64,000 nucleotides of DNA from positions 1,054,001 to 1,118,000 of the forward strand of contig NZ_JAPDRH010000002.1 of NCBI RefSeq assembly GCF_040706555.1. The letters run 5' to 3'. A model generated the notes under the pieces. That model saw nothing but the letters and a program-made list of their open reading frames with translations, was not told the DNA's origin and searched no databases. The translations under genes and the position numbers were made by a program. Positions 1 through 9,623 of the stretch are shown in pieces (within the stretch, counting starts at the first letter, position 1; each line of letters starts with the position of its first letter). This DNA is from Lentisalinibacter salinarum. GTDB taxonomy: Bacteria > Pseudomonadota > Gammaproteobacteria > Steroidobacterales > Woeseiaceae.

Positions 1-2079
1 GCTCGTGCCGAGGCCACCGCCGTCTCCCGTGCCGGGAGCGGCATGGAACACGGGTTCCAGCGTGCCGAGCACCCGCTCGGTGAGGAAGCGGCTGCGCGCA
101 CCGTAGACGTGGCGGTCGCCGTGGCGGTGCTGCTGGGTCACGTGGTAGCGCAGCGGCGCGATCAGGTGCAGGTCGCGTTTCGCCCGGGTCATGGCCACGT
201 ACAGCAGCCGGCGCTCCTCCTCGATGAGCTCGGGGCTCGCCGTGGAGAATTCGGAGGGGAAGCTGCCGTCGGAGACATTCAGGATGAACACCGAGTCCCA
301 CTCCTGGCCCTTGGCCGAGTGCACCGTCGACAGGATCAGGTAATCCTCGTCCAGCAGCGGGTCGCCGGACAGATCGCCGGTGGACTGGGGCGGGTCGAGC
401 GTGAGCTCGGACAGGAACCGCTCCCGGGTGGTGTACTTGCCGGCGACCCGTTCCAGGTGCTCCAGATCCGCCGACCGGGGCTCGGCGGCATCGTACAGCC
501 GCTCGAGGTGCGGCTGGTACCAGCGGCGCACCTCCGACACCTGCGACTGCCAGACCCCCGCCGCGGGCTGCCCGGCCAGCGAGCGCATCAGGGCGGCCAG
601 CGCCGGCCAGTCTTCCCTGGCAGCGGCCGGCGGGCGGAATGCGGACAGCGCCGACAGTGAATAGTCGGCCGCCGCCACGTGCTCGTAGCAGCGCCCGGCG
701 TGGGCCGGCCCCATGCCCTCCAGCAGTTTCAGCACCCGGAATGCCGCCACCCGGTTCTTCGGGTTGTCGGCCCACTTCAGCACCGCGAGCATGTCCTTGA
801 CGTGGGCGGACTCCAGAAACTTGAGGCCGCCGTACTTCACGTAGGGGATGTTGCGGCGGACAAGTTCCAGCTCGAGCCGGTCGCTCGAGTGCGCGCCGCG
901 GAACAGCACGGCCTGCTGCTTCAGCTCGAGGCCCGCCTCCCGGTTCGCCAGCACCCGGCTCACCACGTAATCGGTCTCCGCGTCCACGTCTTCCACCGTG
1001 ACGTAGCAGGGCCGGCGCCCGGAGCCCTGCTCCGACCAGAGCTGCTTGTCGTACTGCGCCGCGCCCTCGGCGATGAGCGCGTTGGCGGCATCCAGTATCG
1101 GCTGCAGCGAGCGGTAGTTGCGTTCCAGGGTGACCACCCGCGCCGGCGGCACGTAGCGGTCGGGGAACGACAGGATGTTCTCCACCTCGGCGGCGCGGAA
1201 GGAGTAGATGGACTGGGCGTCATCGCCCACGACAGTGAGGCCCTCGCCACAGGGCTTGATGGCGTGGAGTATCTCGGCCTGCAATACGTTGGTGTCCTGG
1301 TACTCGTCGACCAGCACGTGATCGAAGCGTGCCCCGATGGCCGCCGCCAGCTCCGGGTCCGACACCAGGTGATACCAGTAGAGCAGCAGGTCGTCGTAGT
1401 CCAGCGCCTGGTGCTGCTGCTTGGTCTCGACGTAACGGCGGAAGAGCTCGCGGAGCTCCTGCTCCCAGTCGCCGCACCAGGGATAGGACGTGCGCAGGCA
1501 GTCGCCGATGTCTTGCCGGGCGTTGACGCAGCGCGAATAGATCGCGAGGCAGGTGTCTTTCTTCGGGAAACGCTTTGCCTTGGCGCTCAGGCCCAGCTCG
1601 TGGCGCACGAGGTCCATCAGGTCCGCCGCGTCGCCGCGGTCCAGCACGGAGAACGCGGGGTCCAGCCCGACGTTGCGGGCGTAGTGGCGCAGCAGCCGGT
1701 TGGCGACCGAGTGGAAGGTGCCGGACCAGGCGAATCGCACGGCCCGCGAGTCCTCGGCGAGCCGGAGCGAGCGGCGCACGATGGCCCGGGCCCGGCGCAG
1801 CATCTCCTCCGCCGCACGCCGCGTGAAGGTCAGCAGCAGGATGCGGTCCGGATCGACGCCCTCGATCACCAGGTTGGCCACCCGGTGGGCCAGCGTCATC
1901 GTCTTGCCGGTGCCGGCGCCGGCGATCACCAGCAGCGGTCCGGCGCGCAAACCGCCGCCCGCCGCGCGCTCGCCCCACGCCGCCGCCTCCCGCTGGGCCG
2001 GATTCAGGCGGGCCAGATGCTCCGGCGGCGCCCCCGCGGCGTCCGCCGCTGGCTGGTTTTCTGCAACGGTATCTTTCAT
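1..2079 (-). CDS. UvrD/Rep-family ATP-dependent DNA helicase (3' end outside window)
   Basis: Superfamily 1A 3'-5' DNA helicase, probably acting in repair or replication restart. Reading from an ATG at 2079, the frame stays open to base 1 (693 codons), so the C-terminus is missing. Visible motifs are the Q-motif region LNPAQREA (about residues 25-32), Walker A AGAGTGKT (53-60), motif Ia LLLTFTRRAAEEM, motif II VDEYQDTN, motif III VVGDDAQSIYSFR, motif V TVHSAKGQEWD and motif VI YVAMTRAKRD. All catalytic helicase motifs are therefore inside the window. It is monocistronic here: the next gene upstream is a separate hydrolase on the same strand 131 bp away. It is distinct in sequence from canonical UvrD in its Q-motif region and could be a Rep/PcrA-like paralogue; family assignment is firm, orthology is not. 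Confidence 0.93.
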   Translation of the reverse strand, partial: MKDTVAENQPAADAAGAPPEHLARLNPAQREAAAWGERAAGGGLRAGPLLVIAGAGTGKTMTLAHRVANLVIEGVDPDRILLLTFTRRAAEEMLRRARAIVRRSLRLAEDSRAVRFAWSGTFHSVANRLLRHYARNVGLDPAFSVLDRGDAADLMDLVRHELGLSAKAKRFPKKDTCLAIYSRCVNARQDIGDCLRTSYPWCGDWEQELRELFRRYVETKQQHQALDYDDLLLYWYHLVSDPELAAAIGARFDHVLVDEYQDTNVLQAEILHAIKPCGEGLTVVGDDAQSIYSFRAAEVENILSFPDRYVPPARVVTLERNYRSLQPILDAANALIAEGAAQYDKQLWSEQGSGRRPCYVTVEDVDAETDYVVSRVLANREAGLELKQQAVLFRGAHSSDRLELELVRRNIPYVKYGGLKFLESAHVKDMLAVLKWADNPKNRVAAFRVLKLLEGMGPAHAGRCYEHVAAADYSLSALSAFRPPAAAREDWPALAALMRSLAGQPAAGVWQSQVSEVRRWYQPHLERLYDAAEPRSADLEHLERVAGKYTTRERFLSELTLDPPQSTGDLSGDPLLDEDYLILSTVHSAKGQEWDSVFILNVSDGSFPSEFSTASPELIEEERRLLYVAMTRAKRDLHLIAPLRYHVTQQHRHGDRHVYGARSRFLTERVLGTLEPVFHAAPGTGDGGGLGTS

Positions 2080-2210
2080 CGCACGGGTTCACGGGCGGAC
2101 CTGTCGGCCGCGCATCGTCCCGGGATAGTCCACGGACAGGCCACGGCTCGGCGGCCCACTACTGTATCAGCGTACAGTAGTGGATGGATCATCAGCTGTC
2201 GAGGGCCGTC

Positions 2211-3095
2211 TCAGTCGAGCATGAACTCCTCGATGGCGGCGGCGAGCGCCTCCGGCTGCTCGAAATGCACCATGTGTCCGGCGCCCGGAATGGTGAGCTT
2301 GGTCAGCCGGGGGAAAGCGCCGAAGGCGTTGTCGGCGTCCACCCAGCGCATGTCCGGCGAGCTGAAATCGGTGTTGCCGCCGATCACGAACAGCACCGGC
2401 GCCGTGACGGCGTGCCAGCAGGCCTCGGCTTCGGCGCGGCGGTAAAGCACCGGGTTGCGCAGTTTATGGGCCGGGTCCGCCCGGAGCGTGACCTTGCCGT
2501 CCTCGTCCACCTCGGCCCAGCGCTCGGCAACGAACAGCGCCCGGTCGTCGGCCAGCGTCGGGCTGCGCTTCTTCACCCGCTCCGCCAGCTCCTCGAAGCG
2601 GTCGTAACGGGAATAGCCCTTGTTGCGGCTCTGGTCCTCGATCCATTCCCGGTAGCGCTTCGGCGCGTCCGCCGGATCGCCGTTGCGCAGGCCGAAACCC
2701 TCGATGTTCACCAGCCTGGCGATCCGCTCCGGCATCACGCCGCCGTACAGCGAGAGGATGTTCGCGCCCATGCTGTGGCCGACCACCCGGGCGGGCTCGT
2801 CCGGGCTGTAGATGGCCAGCAGCTCGTCCAGGTCGGCCAGGTAGTCGGGAAACCAGTAGCCGTAGGTACGGTGCCGGGACTTGCCGAAACCGCGCCAGTC
2901 CGGCGCGACGACGAACCAGTCGTGCTGCAGCGCGTCGACGACGAACTGGAAGGTGGAGCCGGCGTCGCCCCAGCCGTGCAGCAGCACGAGCAGCGGCGCT
3001 TCCCGGTCGCCCCACAGATTTACGTGGCAGGTTACCCCGCGGATCTCGTGACGGGCGGCGTAGCGCGGGATTTTCGGACGGTAGCGGTCGGGCAT
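2211..3095 (-). CDS. alpha/beta hydrolase
   Basis: Single-domain alpha/beta-hydrolase-fold enzyme of 294 residues. The oxyanion region LLVLLHGWGD, the nucleophile elbow VGHSMGAN (Ser in G-x-S-x-G), and a C-terminal GAGHMVHF histidine are all intact, so it should be an active serine hydrolase; the substrate cannot be told (esterase, epoxide hydrolase-like or haloalkane-type all use this fold). A GTG lies 15 bp upstream in frame, but AGGA sits just before the ATG at 3095, so I chose the ATG. It is divergent from the tandem hydrolase at 3203; the two may share the 107-bp intergenic region. No signal peptide is evident, suggesting a cytoplasmic location. Confidence 0.88.
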   Translation of the reverse strand: MPDRYRPKIPRYAARHEIRGVTCHVNLWGDREAPLLVLLHGWGDAGSTFQFVVDALQHDWFVVAPDWRGFGKSRHRTYGYWFPDYLADLDELLAIYSPDEPARVVGHSMGANILSLYGGVMPERIARLVNIEGFGLRNGDPADAPKRYREWIEDQSRNKGYSRYDRFEELAERVKKRSPTLADDRALFVAERWAEVDEDGKVTLRADPAHKLRNPVLYRRAEAEACWHAVTAPVLFVIGGNTDFSSPDMRWVDADNAFGAFPRLTKLTIPGAGHMVHFEQPEALAAAIEEFMLD

Positions 3096-3202
3096 AGTAT
3101 TCCTGTGCACTGGACTGGGCGTGGCCGGCGGCGAGTGTAAGCGCTCGGCAAGGCCCAGGGAAACGTTGACGGGCGGATGCGGTTGCGGCAGATGGAGGCA
3201 CC

Positions 3203-4885
3203 GTGATTCACAAAGGCTATGCGAACGTGCCCTGGGGCCAGGTGCACTACCGGGCGGCCGGCAGCGGCCCGCCGGTCATCCTGCTGCACGACTCGCCGCG
3301 CTCCTCCGTGCTGCACGAGCCGCTCGTCGAGGCGCTCGCCGACCGCTGGACGGCCATCGCCCTGGATACGCCCGGCTACGGCGACTCCGATCCGCTGCCA
3401 ACGGGCGCACCGGACATCGGCGACTTCGCCGATGCGCTGGCTGCCACCCTCGATGCGCTGGCCCTGCCCGAGTGCCCGGTGTACGGCTATCACACCAGTT
3501 CCAAGATCGCGCTGGAGTTCGCCGTGCGCCACCCGGGCCGGGCGTCGCTGGTCGTGATGGACGGGCTGTCGGTGCCCGCCGAGCCGCTCCCGGACGCGTT
3601 CATCGAGCGTTACATGGCGCCGTTCCGGGTCACCGACGACGGCGCCTACCTCGCGACCACCTGGGCGCGGACGCGCGACCTGCATCGCTTCTTCCCCTGG
3701 TTCTCGCATACCGCGGAACACCGACTGCCCATGGAGCTGCCGCCCCCGGAGACGCTGCACCGCTACGCACTCGACCTGCTGATGGCAGGCACACATTACC
3801 CGGATGCCTATGCCGCGGCGATGCGCTACGACCCGGTGCCGGCCCTCGGCCGCCTGCAGGACCCGGCGGTGGTGATGTGCCGGCGGGACGACGTGCTCTA
3901 CTCCCATCTCGAGCGCTTGCCGGAGACCCTGCCCGACGGCGTGCGCCGCGAGCCGCTGCCCGCCGACCGCAACGTCTGGCGGACCCGGCTCCGGGAACTG
4001 TTCGCCAATCACGGCGACTACGTGGCCGCCGTGCGCCTGCCGGGGCTCGGCGAAGTCGCCGGCCGCCCGGGTCCTGCCCGGGCCTACTGGCAGGCAAGGG
4101 AGGGGGAGCAGCTGCGGCTGCGCTTCCGTGGCGAACTCTCGTCCCGACACGCGCCGGTGCTGTTGCTGCCGGAACTGCCGGGCAGCGCGGCGAGCGCAGC
4201 GCCGCTCGCCGACGCACTGGCCGCCGACCGCCGCACGCTGACCCTCGATCCGCCGGGCTGCGGCGAGTCCACGGCCGCCGCCGACCCCGGGCCGGAGCGG
4301 TTCGCCGCCGATCTGCTGCGTCTGCTCGAGGACCTCGACTGGCATCGCGTAGACGTGGTCGCCACCTTCACGGCCGCACCCGTGGCGCTGGAGCTGGCCC
4401 GGACCGGCGGCGAAAAAATCGGCCGCCTCGTCTTCGAGGGCGTACCCATCGCAGGCCGCGCGGAACGCGAGGAACTGGCCGCCGACTACTGCGTGCCGCT
4501 CACGCCCCGCTGGGACGGCGGCCATCTGCTCGCCGCCTGGACGATGCTGCGGGACCGGGAGCTGAACTGGCCCTGGTACGGCCGGGACGCCGCGAGCATC
4601 CGCCGCCGCACGCCGGACCTGGACCCGGGCCGGCTGCATGCCCAGACCCTGGACCTGCTGCGCCAACCGGCCGACTACGGCGCGCTGGCCACACGCTGCC
4701 TGGCCCGGGACGTGACCGCGGCACTGCCCCGGCTGGAGCAGGCCGCACTGTTCATCGCCGATCCGGACGACATCCGCGACCGCGGCACCCGCGAGGCGGC
4801 GGAGCGCTGCCCGCGCGCGATGCTCGCGCACGCAGGCCCCGGCGCACACGCCAGGGCCAGCATCATCCGGTCCTTCCTCGACTGA
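3203..4885 (+). CDS. tandem alpha/beta-hydrolase-fold protein with degenerate nucleophile elbows
   Basis: 560-residue protein made of two consecutive alpha/beta-hydrolase domains (about 1-290 and 295-560). Both start with the fold's typical beta-strand/oxyanion pattern (PPVILLHDSP; PVLLLPELPG) and continue with D-x-P-G-x-G-x-S (LDTPGYGDSD; LDPPGCGEST). Both nucleophile elbows lack the usual Ser: the first reads GYHTSSK (His97 where Ser is expected) and the second ATFTAAP. The second half ends in GAHARA, keeping a possible catalytic His; the first does not show one. The cap segments of the two halves also resemble each other (FFPWFSHT, NWPWYGRD). Catalytic activity by the classic triad is doubtful; it may be a binding or scaffold protein, or use a different nucleophile. 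Downstream KAS III-like gene follows after 65 bp on the same strand. Confidence 0.8.
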   Translation: MIHKGYANVPWGQVHYRAAGSGPPVILLHDSPRSSVLHEPLVEALADRWTAIALDTPGYGDSDPLPTGAPDIGDFADALAATLDALALPECPVYGYHTSSKIALEFAVRHPGRASLVVMDGLSVPAEPLPDAFIERYMAPFRVTDDGAYLATTWARTRDLHRFFPWFSHTAEHRLPMELPPPETLHRYALDLLMAGTHYPDAYAAAMRYDPVPALGRLQDPAVVMCRRDDVLYSHLERLPETLPDGVRREPLPADRNVWRTRLRELFANHGDYVAAVRLPGLGEVAGRPGPARAYWQAREGEQLRLRFRGELSSRHAPVLLLPELPGSAASAAPLADALAADRRTLTLDPPGCGESTAAADPGPERFAADLLRLLEDLDWHRVDVVATFTAAPVALELARTGGEKIGRLVFEGVPIAGRAEREELAADYCVPLTPRWDGGHLLAAWTMLRDRELNWPWYGRDAASIRRRTPDLDPGRLHAQTLDLLRQPADYGALATRCLARDVTAALPRLEQAALFIADPDDIRDRGTREAAERCPRAMLAHAGPGAHARASIIRSFLD

Positions 4886-4950
4886 CCCGCTCCCTGTGCA
4901 GGGCCGGCCCGAGTCGCTAAAGTACCGCCTGATCCAGGTGAAGGAATGAC

Positions 4951-6075
4951 ATGGCCACAGGCGTCGTAATCAGCGGGACCGGACTCTGGGTACCGGAGCA
5001 GGGCATCGACAACGAGGAGTTGGTGGCCGCCTACAACGCCTGGGTCGACCGCTTCCTGGAAGAGAACGCCGAGGCGGTGGCCGCCGGCGCGGTGGAGGCG
5101 CCGGAGAAATCCAGTCCCGAGTTCATCGAGAACGCGTCGGGGATACGCCACCGCTACGTCTATACCCGCGAAGGCATCCTGGACCCGGAGCGCATGTGGC
5201 CGGTGTTCCCGGAGCGCGCCGAGGACGAACTCTCGATCACGGCCGAGATCTCCGTGGTCGCCGCACGCCAGGCGCTGGCGAACGCCGGCCTCGAAGGCAG
5301 CGACATCGACGCGGTGATCCTCTCCTGCTCCAACCTGGAACGGCCCTATCCCGCGCTGGCCGTCGAGGTGCAGCATGCCATCGGCGCGGGCGGCTATGCC
5401 TACGACATGAATGTGGCCTGCTCGTCGGCCACGTTCGGCCTGCAGAACGCCGTCGATGCGATCGCCGGCGGCTCCGCGCGCCGCGTCCTGATGGTGAACC
5501 CGGAGATCACCTCGGCCCACATCAACTGGCGCAGCCGGGATGCGCATTTCATCTTCGGCGACGTCTGCACGGCCGTGGTGCTGGAGCGCTCCGACGAGAG
5601 CCGGGCGAAGGAGCGCTGGGAGGTGCTGGGGACGAAGCTCGCCACCCTCTACTCGAACAACATCCGTAACGACTTCGGCTTCATCAATCGCGGCCCCGAA
5701 GCGGATTTCTTCGACAGCGGCAAGCTGTTCCGCCAGCAGGGCCGCAAGGTCTTCAAGGAGGTCTCGCCCCTGGCGGCCGACCACATCGGCGAGCACCTGC
5801 GCGAGAGCGGCCTCGACGTGGCGGACGTCGGCCGCTACTGGCTGCACCAGGCCAACCTGAACATGAACCGGCTGGTGGTCAAACGCCTGCTCGGCCGCGA
5901 CGCAGGGGAGGACGAGGCGCCGGTCGTGCTGGACGAGTTCGCCAATACGGCATCCGCCGGCTCCGTCATTGCCTTCCATCGCCACCGGGAAGGGCTCGAC
6001 GCCGGCGACGTGGGGGTGATCTGCTCCTTCGGCGCCGGCTACTCCATCGGCAGCGTCATCGTGCGGCGACTGTAG
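4951..6075 (+). CDS. beta-ketoacyl-ACP synthase III-like condensing enzyme
   Basis: Thiolase-fold condensing enzyme of 374 residues, longer than E. coli FabH (about 317). The Cys-His-Asn triad is visible: Cys157 in NVACSSATFG, His299 in WLHQANLNMN and Asn332 in EFANTASAGS. The extra N-terminal insert (about residues 25-95) and overall length resemble the Pseudomonas KAS III-type enzymes that condense medium-chain acyl-CoA with malonyl-ACP (PA3286-like) rather than housekeeping FabH; that subgroup assignment is from memory of the family. AAGGA lies 7 bp before the ATG. It stands apart from other fatty-acid synthesis genes, next to hydrolases and a permease, which fits a shunt or specialised lipid role. 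Confidence 0.88.
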   Translation: MATGVVISGTGLWVPEQGIDNEELVAAYNAWVDRFLEENAEAVAAGAVEAPEKSSPEFIENASGIRHRYVYTREGILDPERMWPVFPERAEDELSITAEISVVAARQALANAGLEGSDIDAVILSCSNLERPYPALAVEVQHAIGAGGYAYDMNVACSSATFGLQNAVDAIAGGSARRVLMVNPEITSAHINWRSRDAHFIFGDVCTAVVLERSDESRAKERWEVLGTKLATLYSNNIRNDFGFINRGPEADFFDSGKLFRQQGRKVFKEVSPLAADHIGEHLRESGLDVADVGRYWLHQANLNMNRLVVKRLLGRDAGEDEAPVVLDEFANTASAGSVIAFHRHREGLDAGDVGVICSFGAGYSIGSVIVRRL

Positions 6076-6106
6076 CCGCCACGACAGGGAGGTCGGACCC
6101 GAGCAC

Positions 6107-8473
6107 ATGACCTTCGAGATCGCCCTGGTCCTCGCCATCCTGGCCGCGGCCCTCGTCCTGTTCATCGGCGAGTGGATCCGCATGGACGTGGTGGCGCTGC
6201 TCGTCCTGGGCACGCTGGCGATCACCGGGCTGGTCTCTCCCGACGAGGTCTTCAGCGGCTTCTCCAACACGGCGGTGATCACCGTGTGGGCCATGTTCAT
6301 CCTTTCCGACGGGCTGACGCGCACGGGCATCGCCAACGTCATCGGCCGCCAGGTCATGCGCCTGGCCGGTCGGCGGGAAGTGGCGATGATCGTGGTGATC
6401 ATGCTCACCGCCGGCTTCCTCTCTGCGTTCATGAACAACATCGGCGTTGCCGCGCTCATGCTGCCGGTGGTGGTCGACATCGCCCGGCGCACGCGCGTGT
6501 CGCCGTCCCGGCTGCTGATGCCGCTGGCCTATGCGAGCCTGCTCGGCGGCCTGATGACCATGATCGGCACGCCGCCGAACCTGCTGGTCAGCAACGCCAT
6601 GGCCGGCGGCGGTTACGAACCCTTCGGTCTGTTCGACTTCACCCCCGTCGGCGTCGTCGTAATGCTCGCCGGCACGCTGTTCGTCGCCCTCGTGGGTCGC
6701 CTGTTCCTGCCGAAACGCAAGACGCAGAAACGCGACCGCGGCCGCAGCCAGCGGGCGCTGCGATCCCAGTACAAGCTGGCCGAGCGCACCTTCACGCTGC
6801 GCATCCCCCAGGACTCGATGCTGGTCGGCAAGACTCTCGGCGAGAGCCGCATCACCTCGGCCGCCGACCTGGTGGTGCTCGCGCTGCAGCGCTTCGGCCG
6901 CAGCGAAACTTTACCGAACCGCCAGACCACACTGCGCGCCGGCGACGAGCTGCTGGTGCAGGGTCAGCTGGATCGCTTCAGCGAGCTGCGCCGCCTGAGC
7001 GACCTGGTGATCGAGCGCGAGGCGCCGGTGCTGCAGTCCATGGTCGCCGAACAGCTCGCCCGCGCGGAGGTGGTGGTGGCGGACTCCTCTCCCCTGGTCG
7101 GCGACCTGGTGGCACACATCGGCTTCCGCCAGCGCTTCGGTGCGGACCTGCTGGCCGTCCAGCGCCGGGACCAGTCGCCGCGGCGCACCAACCTCGCCTA
7201 CGTGCCGCTGCGCGCCGGCGACCGGCTGCTGCTGCAGGGGCGCAAGGAGACCGTCGAGAACCTGCACGAGGTCAGCGACTTCGCCGAGGTGAGCCTGCTC
7301 GACGCCGACGAGGTCACGAAACGCTACGGCGCCGACGACCGGCTCTTCGTCGTCCGCGTGCCGCGGGAATCCGGGCTCGCCGGACGCACCCTGGGCCGCA
7401 CCCGGCTCACCGACGTGTTCGACTTCAAGGTGCTCGCCACCTTCCGCGACGGCAACCTCGACCTGCTGCCCGGACCGGACACGGAACTGGCGGGCAGCGA
7501 CCTGCTGCTGATCCAGGGGGAGCCCGGCGACCTGGACGTGCTGCGGGCGCTGCAGGGGCTGGACCTCGACTCGAAGCCGTCGATGAAGCTCTCCAGCTTC
7601 GAGTCCCGGCGCCTGGCCATGCAGGACGCCACCCTGGATCCGCGCAGCTCGCTGGTGGGCAAAAGCGTGGCGGAGCTGAACTTCCGCGAGCGCTACGGCC
7701 TGGAGCTGGTCGGCATCTGGCGCAACGGCGCGCCGGTCGAGGAGGATCTCCGCGACGTGCGGCTGGCCCTCGGCGACGCGCTGCTGCTGGTGGGGCCGCG
7801 GGAGAAGCTGGAACTCCTGGAGCGGGACCCGGACTTCCTGGTGCTGACCCCTCTCGGCAAGGCGCCGCCGGATACCCGCCGCGCGCCGGTGGCCGCCGGC
7901 ATCATGCTGGGCGTGGTCACCAGCGTGCTGGTCGGCTGGCTGCCCATCCAGGTGGCCGCCGTATTCGGCGCCACGCTGATGGTGCTGACCGGCTGTCTCA
8001 GCATGGAGCAGGCCTATCGCGCCATCGAGTGGCGCGCCATCTTCCTCATCGCCGGCATGCTGCCGCTGGGCACCGCGATGCAGGACACCGGCGCGGCCGC
8101 CTGGATCGCCGGCCAGGTACTCTCGGTCGCCGGCGAAGCCGGACCCTGGGCCGTGATCTTCTCGCTCTATGCCATGACCGCGATATCGACAGTGGTGATC
8201 CCGCCCGCGGTGCTGGTGGTGATCATGGCGCCGATCGTATTGTCGGCGATGGCGGACATGGGCCTCGCGCCGGAGACCGCGATGATGGCGATGGCCGTCG
8301 CGGCGGCGGCGAGCTTCATGAGCCCCATCTCCCACCCGGCCAACATCCTGGTGATGGGCCCGGGCGGCTACCGTTTCGCCGACTACCTGCGGGTGGGCGT
8401 GCCGCTCACGCTGGTGGTGTTCGCCGTGGTCATGGTCGTGCTGCCGCTCATCTGGCCGCTCAGGCCCGTTTGA
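6107..8473 (+). CDS. SLC13-family permease with four RCK_C (TrkA-C) domains
   Basis: Inner-membrane ion-coupled transporter of 788 residues. Transmembrane helices occupy about 1-205 and 595-788, split by a large cytoplasmic insert. The first half carries the hairpin-like MNNIGVAALMLPVV and MIGTPPNLLVSN motifs, and the second SFMSPISHPANILVMGPG, both typical of the SLC13/DASS family. The insert shows four RCK_C-like units at about 225-300, 320-390, 412-485 and 507-580, each with a V-G-K/R-T-L/V-x-E pattern and ending L-x-G-D-x-L-L-x-x-G. Such domains bind regulatory ligands in potassium systems. Substrate is not deducible (dicarboxylate, sulfate or similar). It starts 31 bp after the KAS III-like gene and converges with the quinone reductase, 3 bp between stops. 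Confidence 0.92.
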   Translation: MTFEIALVLAILAAALVLFIGEWIRMDVVALLVLGTLAITGLVSPDEVFSGFSNTAVITVWAMFILSDGLTRTGIANVIGRQVMRLAGRREVAMIVVIMLTAGFLSAFMNNIGVAALMLPVVVDIARRTRVSPSRLLMPLAYASLLGGLMTMIGTPPNLLVSNAMAGGGYEPFGLFDFTPVGVVVMLAGTLFVALVGRLFLPKRKTQKRDRGRSQRALRSQYKLAERTFTLRIPQDSMLVGKTLGESRITSAADLVVLALQRFGRSETLPNRQTTLRAGDELLVQGQLDRFSELRRLSDLVIEREAPVLQSMVAEQLARAEVVVADSSPLVGDLVAHIGFRQRFGADLLAVQRRDQSPRRTNLAYVPLRAGDRLLLQGRKETVENLHEVSDFAEVSLLDADEVTKRYGADDRLFVVRVPRESGLAGRTLGRTRLTDVFDFKVLATFRDGNLDLLPGPDTELAGSDLLLIQGEPGDLDVLRALQGLDLDSKPSMKLSSFESRRLAMQDATLDPRSSLVGKSVAELNFRERYGLELVGIWRNGAPVEEDLRDVRLALGDALLLVGPREKLELLERDPDFLVLTPLGKAPPDTRRAPVAAGIMLGVVTSVLVGWLPIQVAAVFGATLMVLTGCLSMEQAYRAIEWRAIFLIAGMLPLGTAMQDTGAAAWIAGQVLSVAGEAGPWAVIFSLYAMTAISTVVIPPAVLVVIMAPIVLSAMADMGLAPETAMMAMAVAAAASFMSPISHPANILVMGPGGYRFADYLRVGVPLTLVVFAVVMVVLPLIWPLRPV

Positions 8474-8476
8474 CCC

Positions 8477-9460
8477 TCACGGCAGCAACACGGTGGAGCC
8501 CGTGGTCCGCCGCGCCTCGAGATCCCGGTGAGCCTCGGCGGCCTCGGCCAGCGGATAGCGCTGGTTTACCTCGATCTTCACGGCGCCGCTGCCGATCACC
8601 TCGAACAGCTCGCCCGCCGCGCCGAGCAGCGCCTCCCGCGTGGAGATGAAGTCGAACAGCACGGGCCGGGTCACGTACAGCGAGCCCCGCTTCGCCAGTT
8701 CCAGCGGCGCGAAGGGCTCCACCGGTCCCGAGGCATTGCCGAAAGACACCATCACGCCGTGGGGCCGCAGGCTGTCCAGCGAGGCGTAGAACGTATCCCG
8801 GCCCACCGAGTCGTAGACCGCCGCCACACCCTCGCCGCCGGTCAGACGCCGCACCTCGCCGGCCAGATCCTCGCTGTCCGCCATCACGATGTGGTCGCAG
8901 CCGTGCGCGCGTGCCAGCTCCGCCTTGGCCTCGGTGCTCACCGTGCCGATGACGGTGGCGCCCAGGTGTTTCGCCCACTGCACGGCGATCAGGCCCACGC
9001 CGCCCGCCGCCGCATGCAGCAGCACGGTGTCGCCCGGGCGCACGGGGTAGCTGCGCTTCAGGAGATACCAGGCCGTGAGGCCCTTCAGCATGGCGGCCGC
9101 CGCCGTCTCGTCGCCCACGGCGTCCGGCAGCGGCACCAGCAGGTCGGCGGCGATCAGGCGCGCCTCGGAATAGGCGTCCGGCGGCCGGCCCGTGTAGACC
9201 ACCCGCTGGCCGACCTCGAGGTCGTCGACGCCGGCGCCCAGCGCCTCCACGACACCCGCGGCCTCGCTGCCGAGGCCGCTGGGCAGTTCCAGCGGATAGA
9301 GGCCGGAGCGGTGATAGGTATCGATGAAGTTGAGGCCGACGGCGGTATGGCGCAGCCGCACCTCGCCGGGACCGGGCTCGCCGACCTCGACGTCCCGCCA
9401 CTGCAGGACCTCCGGCCCACCGAACTCCTCGATGCGTATCGCTTTAATCATCTCTACCAT
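8477..9460 (-). CDS. NADPH:quinone reductase (zinc-free MDR family)
   Basis: Medium-chain dehydrogenase/reductase of 327 residues, cytoplasmic, expected to reduce quinones with NADPH. The N-terminal GroES-like domain has GLNFIDTYHRSGLYP and LPSGLGSEAAGVV, and the Rossmann domain has LLHAAAGGVGLIAVQWAK; the zinc-ligand cysteines of alcohol dehydrogenases are absent, as expected for QorA-type enzymes. Start: GGGAGG lies 5 bp before the ATG at 9460; a GTG one codon upstream and an ATG at 9451 are less well placed. It is divergent from the SDR/FAD reductase/nitroreductase run, separated by 163 bp, giving a small redox neighbourhood. Confidence 0.92.
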   Translation of the reverse strand: MVEMIKAIRIEEFGGPEVLQWRDVEVGEPGPGEVRLRHTAVGLNFIDTYHRSGLYPLELPSGLGSEAAGVVEALGAGVDDLEVGQRVVYTGRPPDAYSEARLIAADLLVPLPDAVGDETAAAAMLKGLTAWYLLKRSYPVRPGDTVLLHAAAGGVGLIAVQWAKHLGATVIGTVSTEAKAELARAHGCDHIVMADSEDLAGEVRRLTGGEGVAAVYDSVGRDTFYASLDSLRPHGVMVSFGNASGPVEPFAPLELAKRGSLYVTRPVLFDFISTREALLGAAGELFEVIGSGAVKIEVNQRYPLAEAAEAHRDLEARRTTGSTVLLP

Positions 9461-9623
9461 CACGGCCTCCCGTCACTGACCCCTCCTGGCAACGGGCGAG
9501 TCTAGCAGGCGGTGACGGAGACGGATTAGGCGGCGCCGGCCGCGGCCCTTAGAATACCGTGCCGGGGAGCGCCGCGGCGGGCGGGGGCGCCGCCGGCCGC
9601 AGCAACGCAAGCGAGGAGGCACC

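Noticed and set aside
679..2445. Long plus-strand ORF (588 codons) over the helicase
   Set aside because: The minus strand in this stretch gives all UvrD motifs in order; the plus ORF has none and runs across the gene start, a normal GC-skew shadow.
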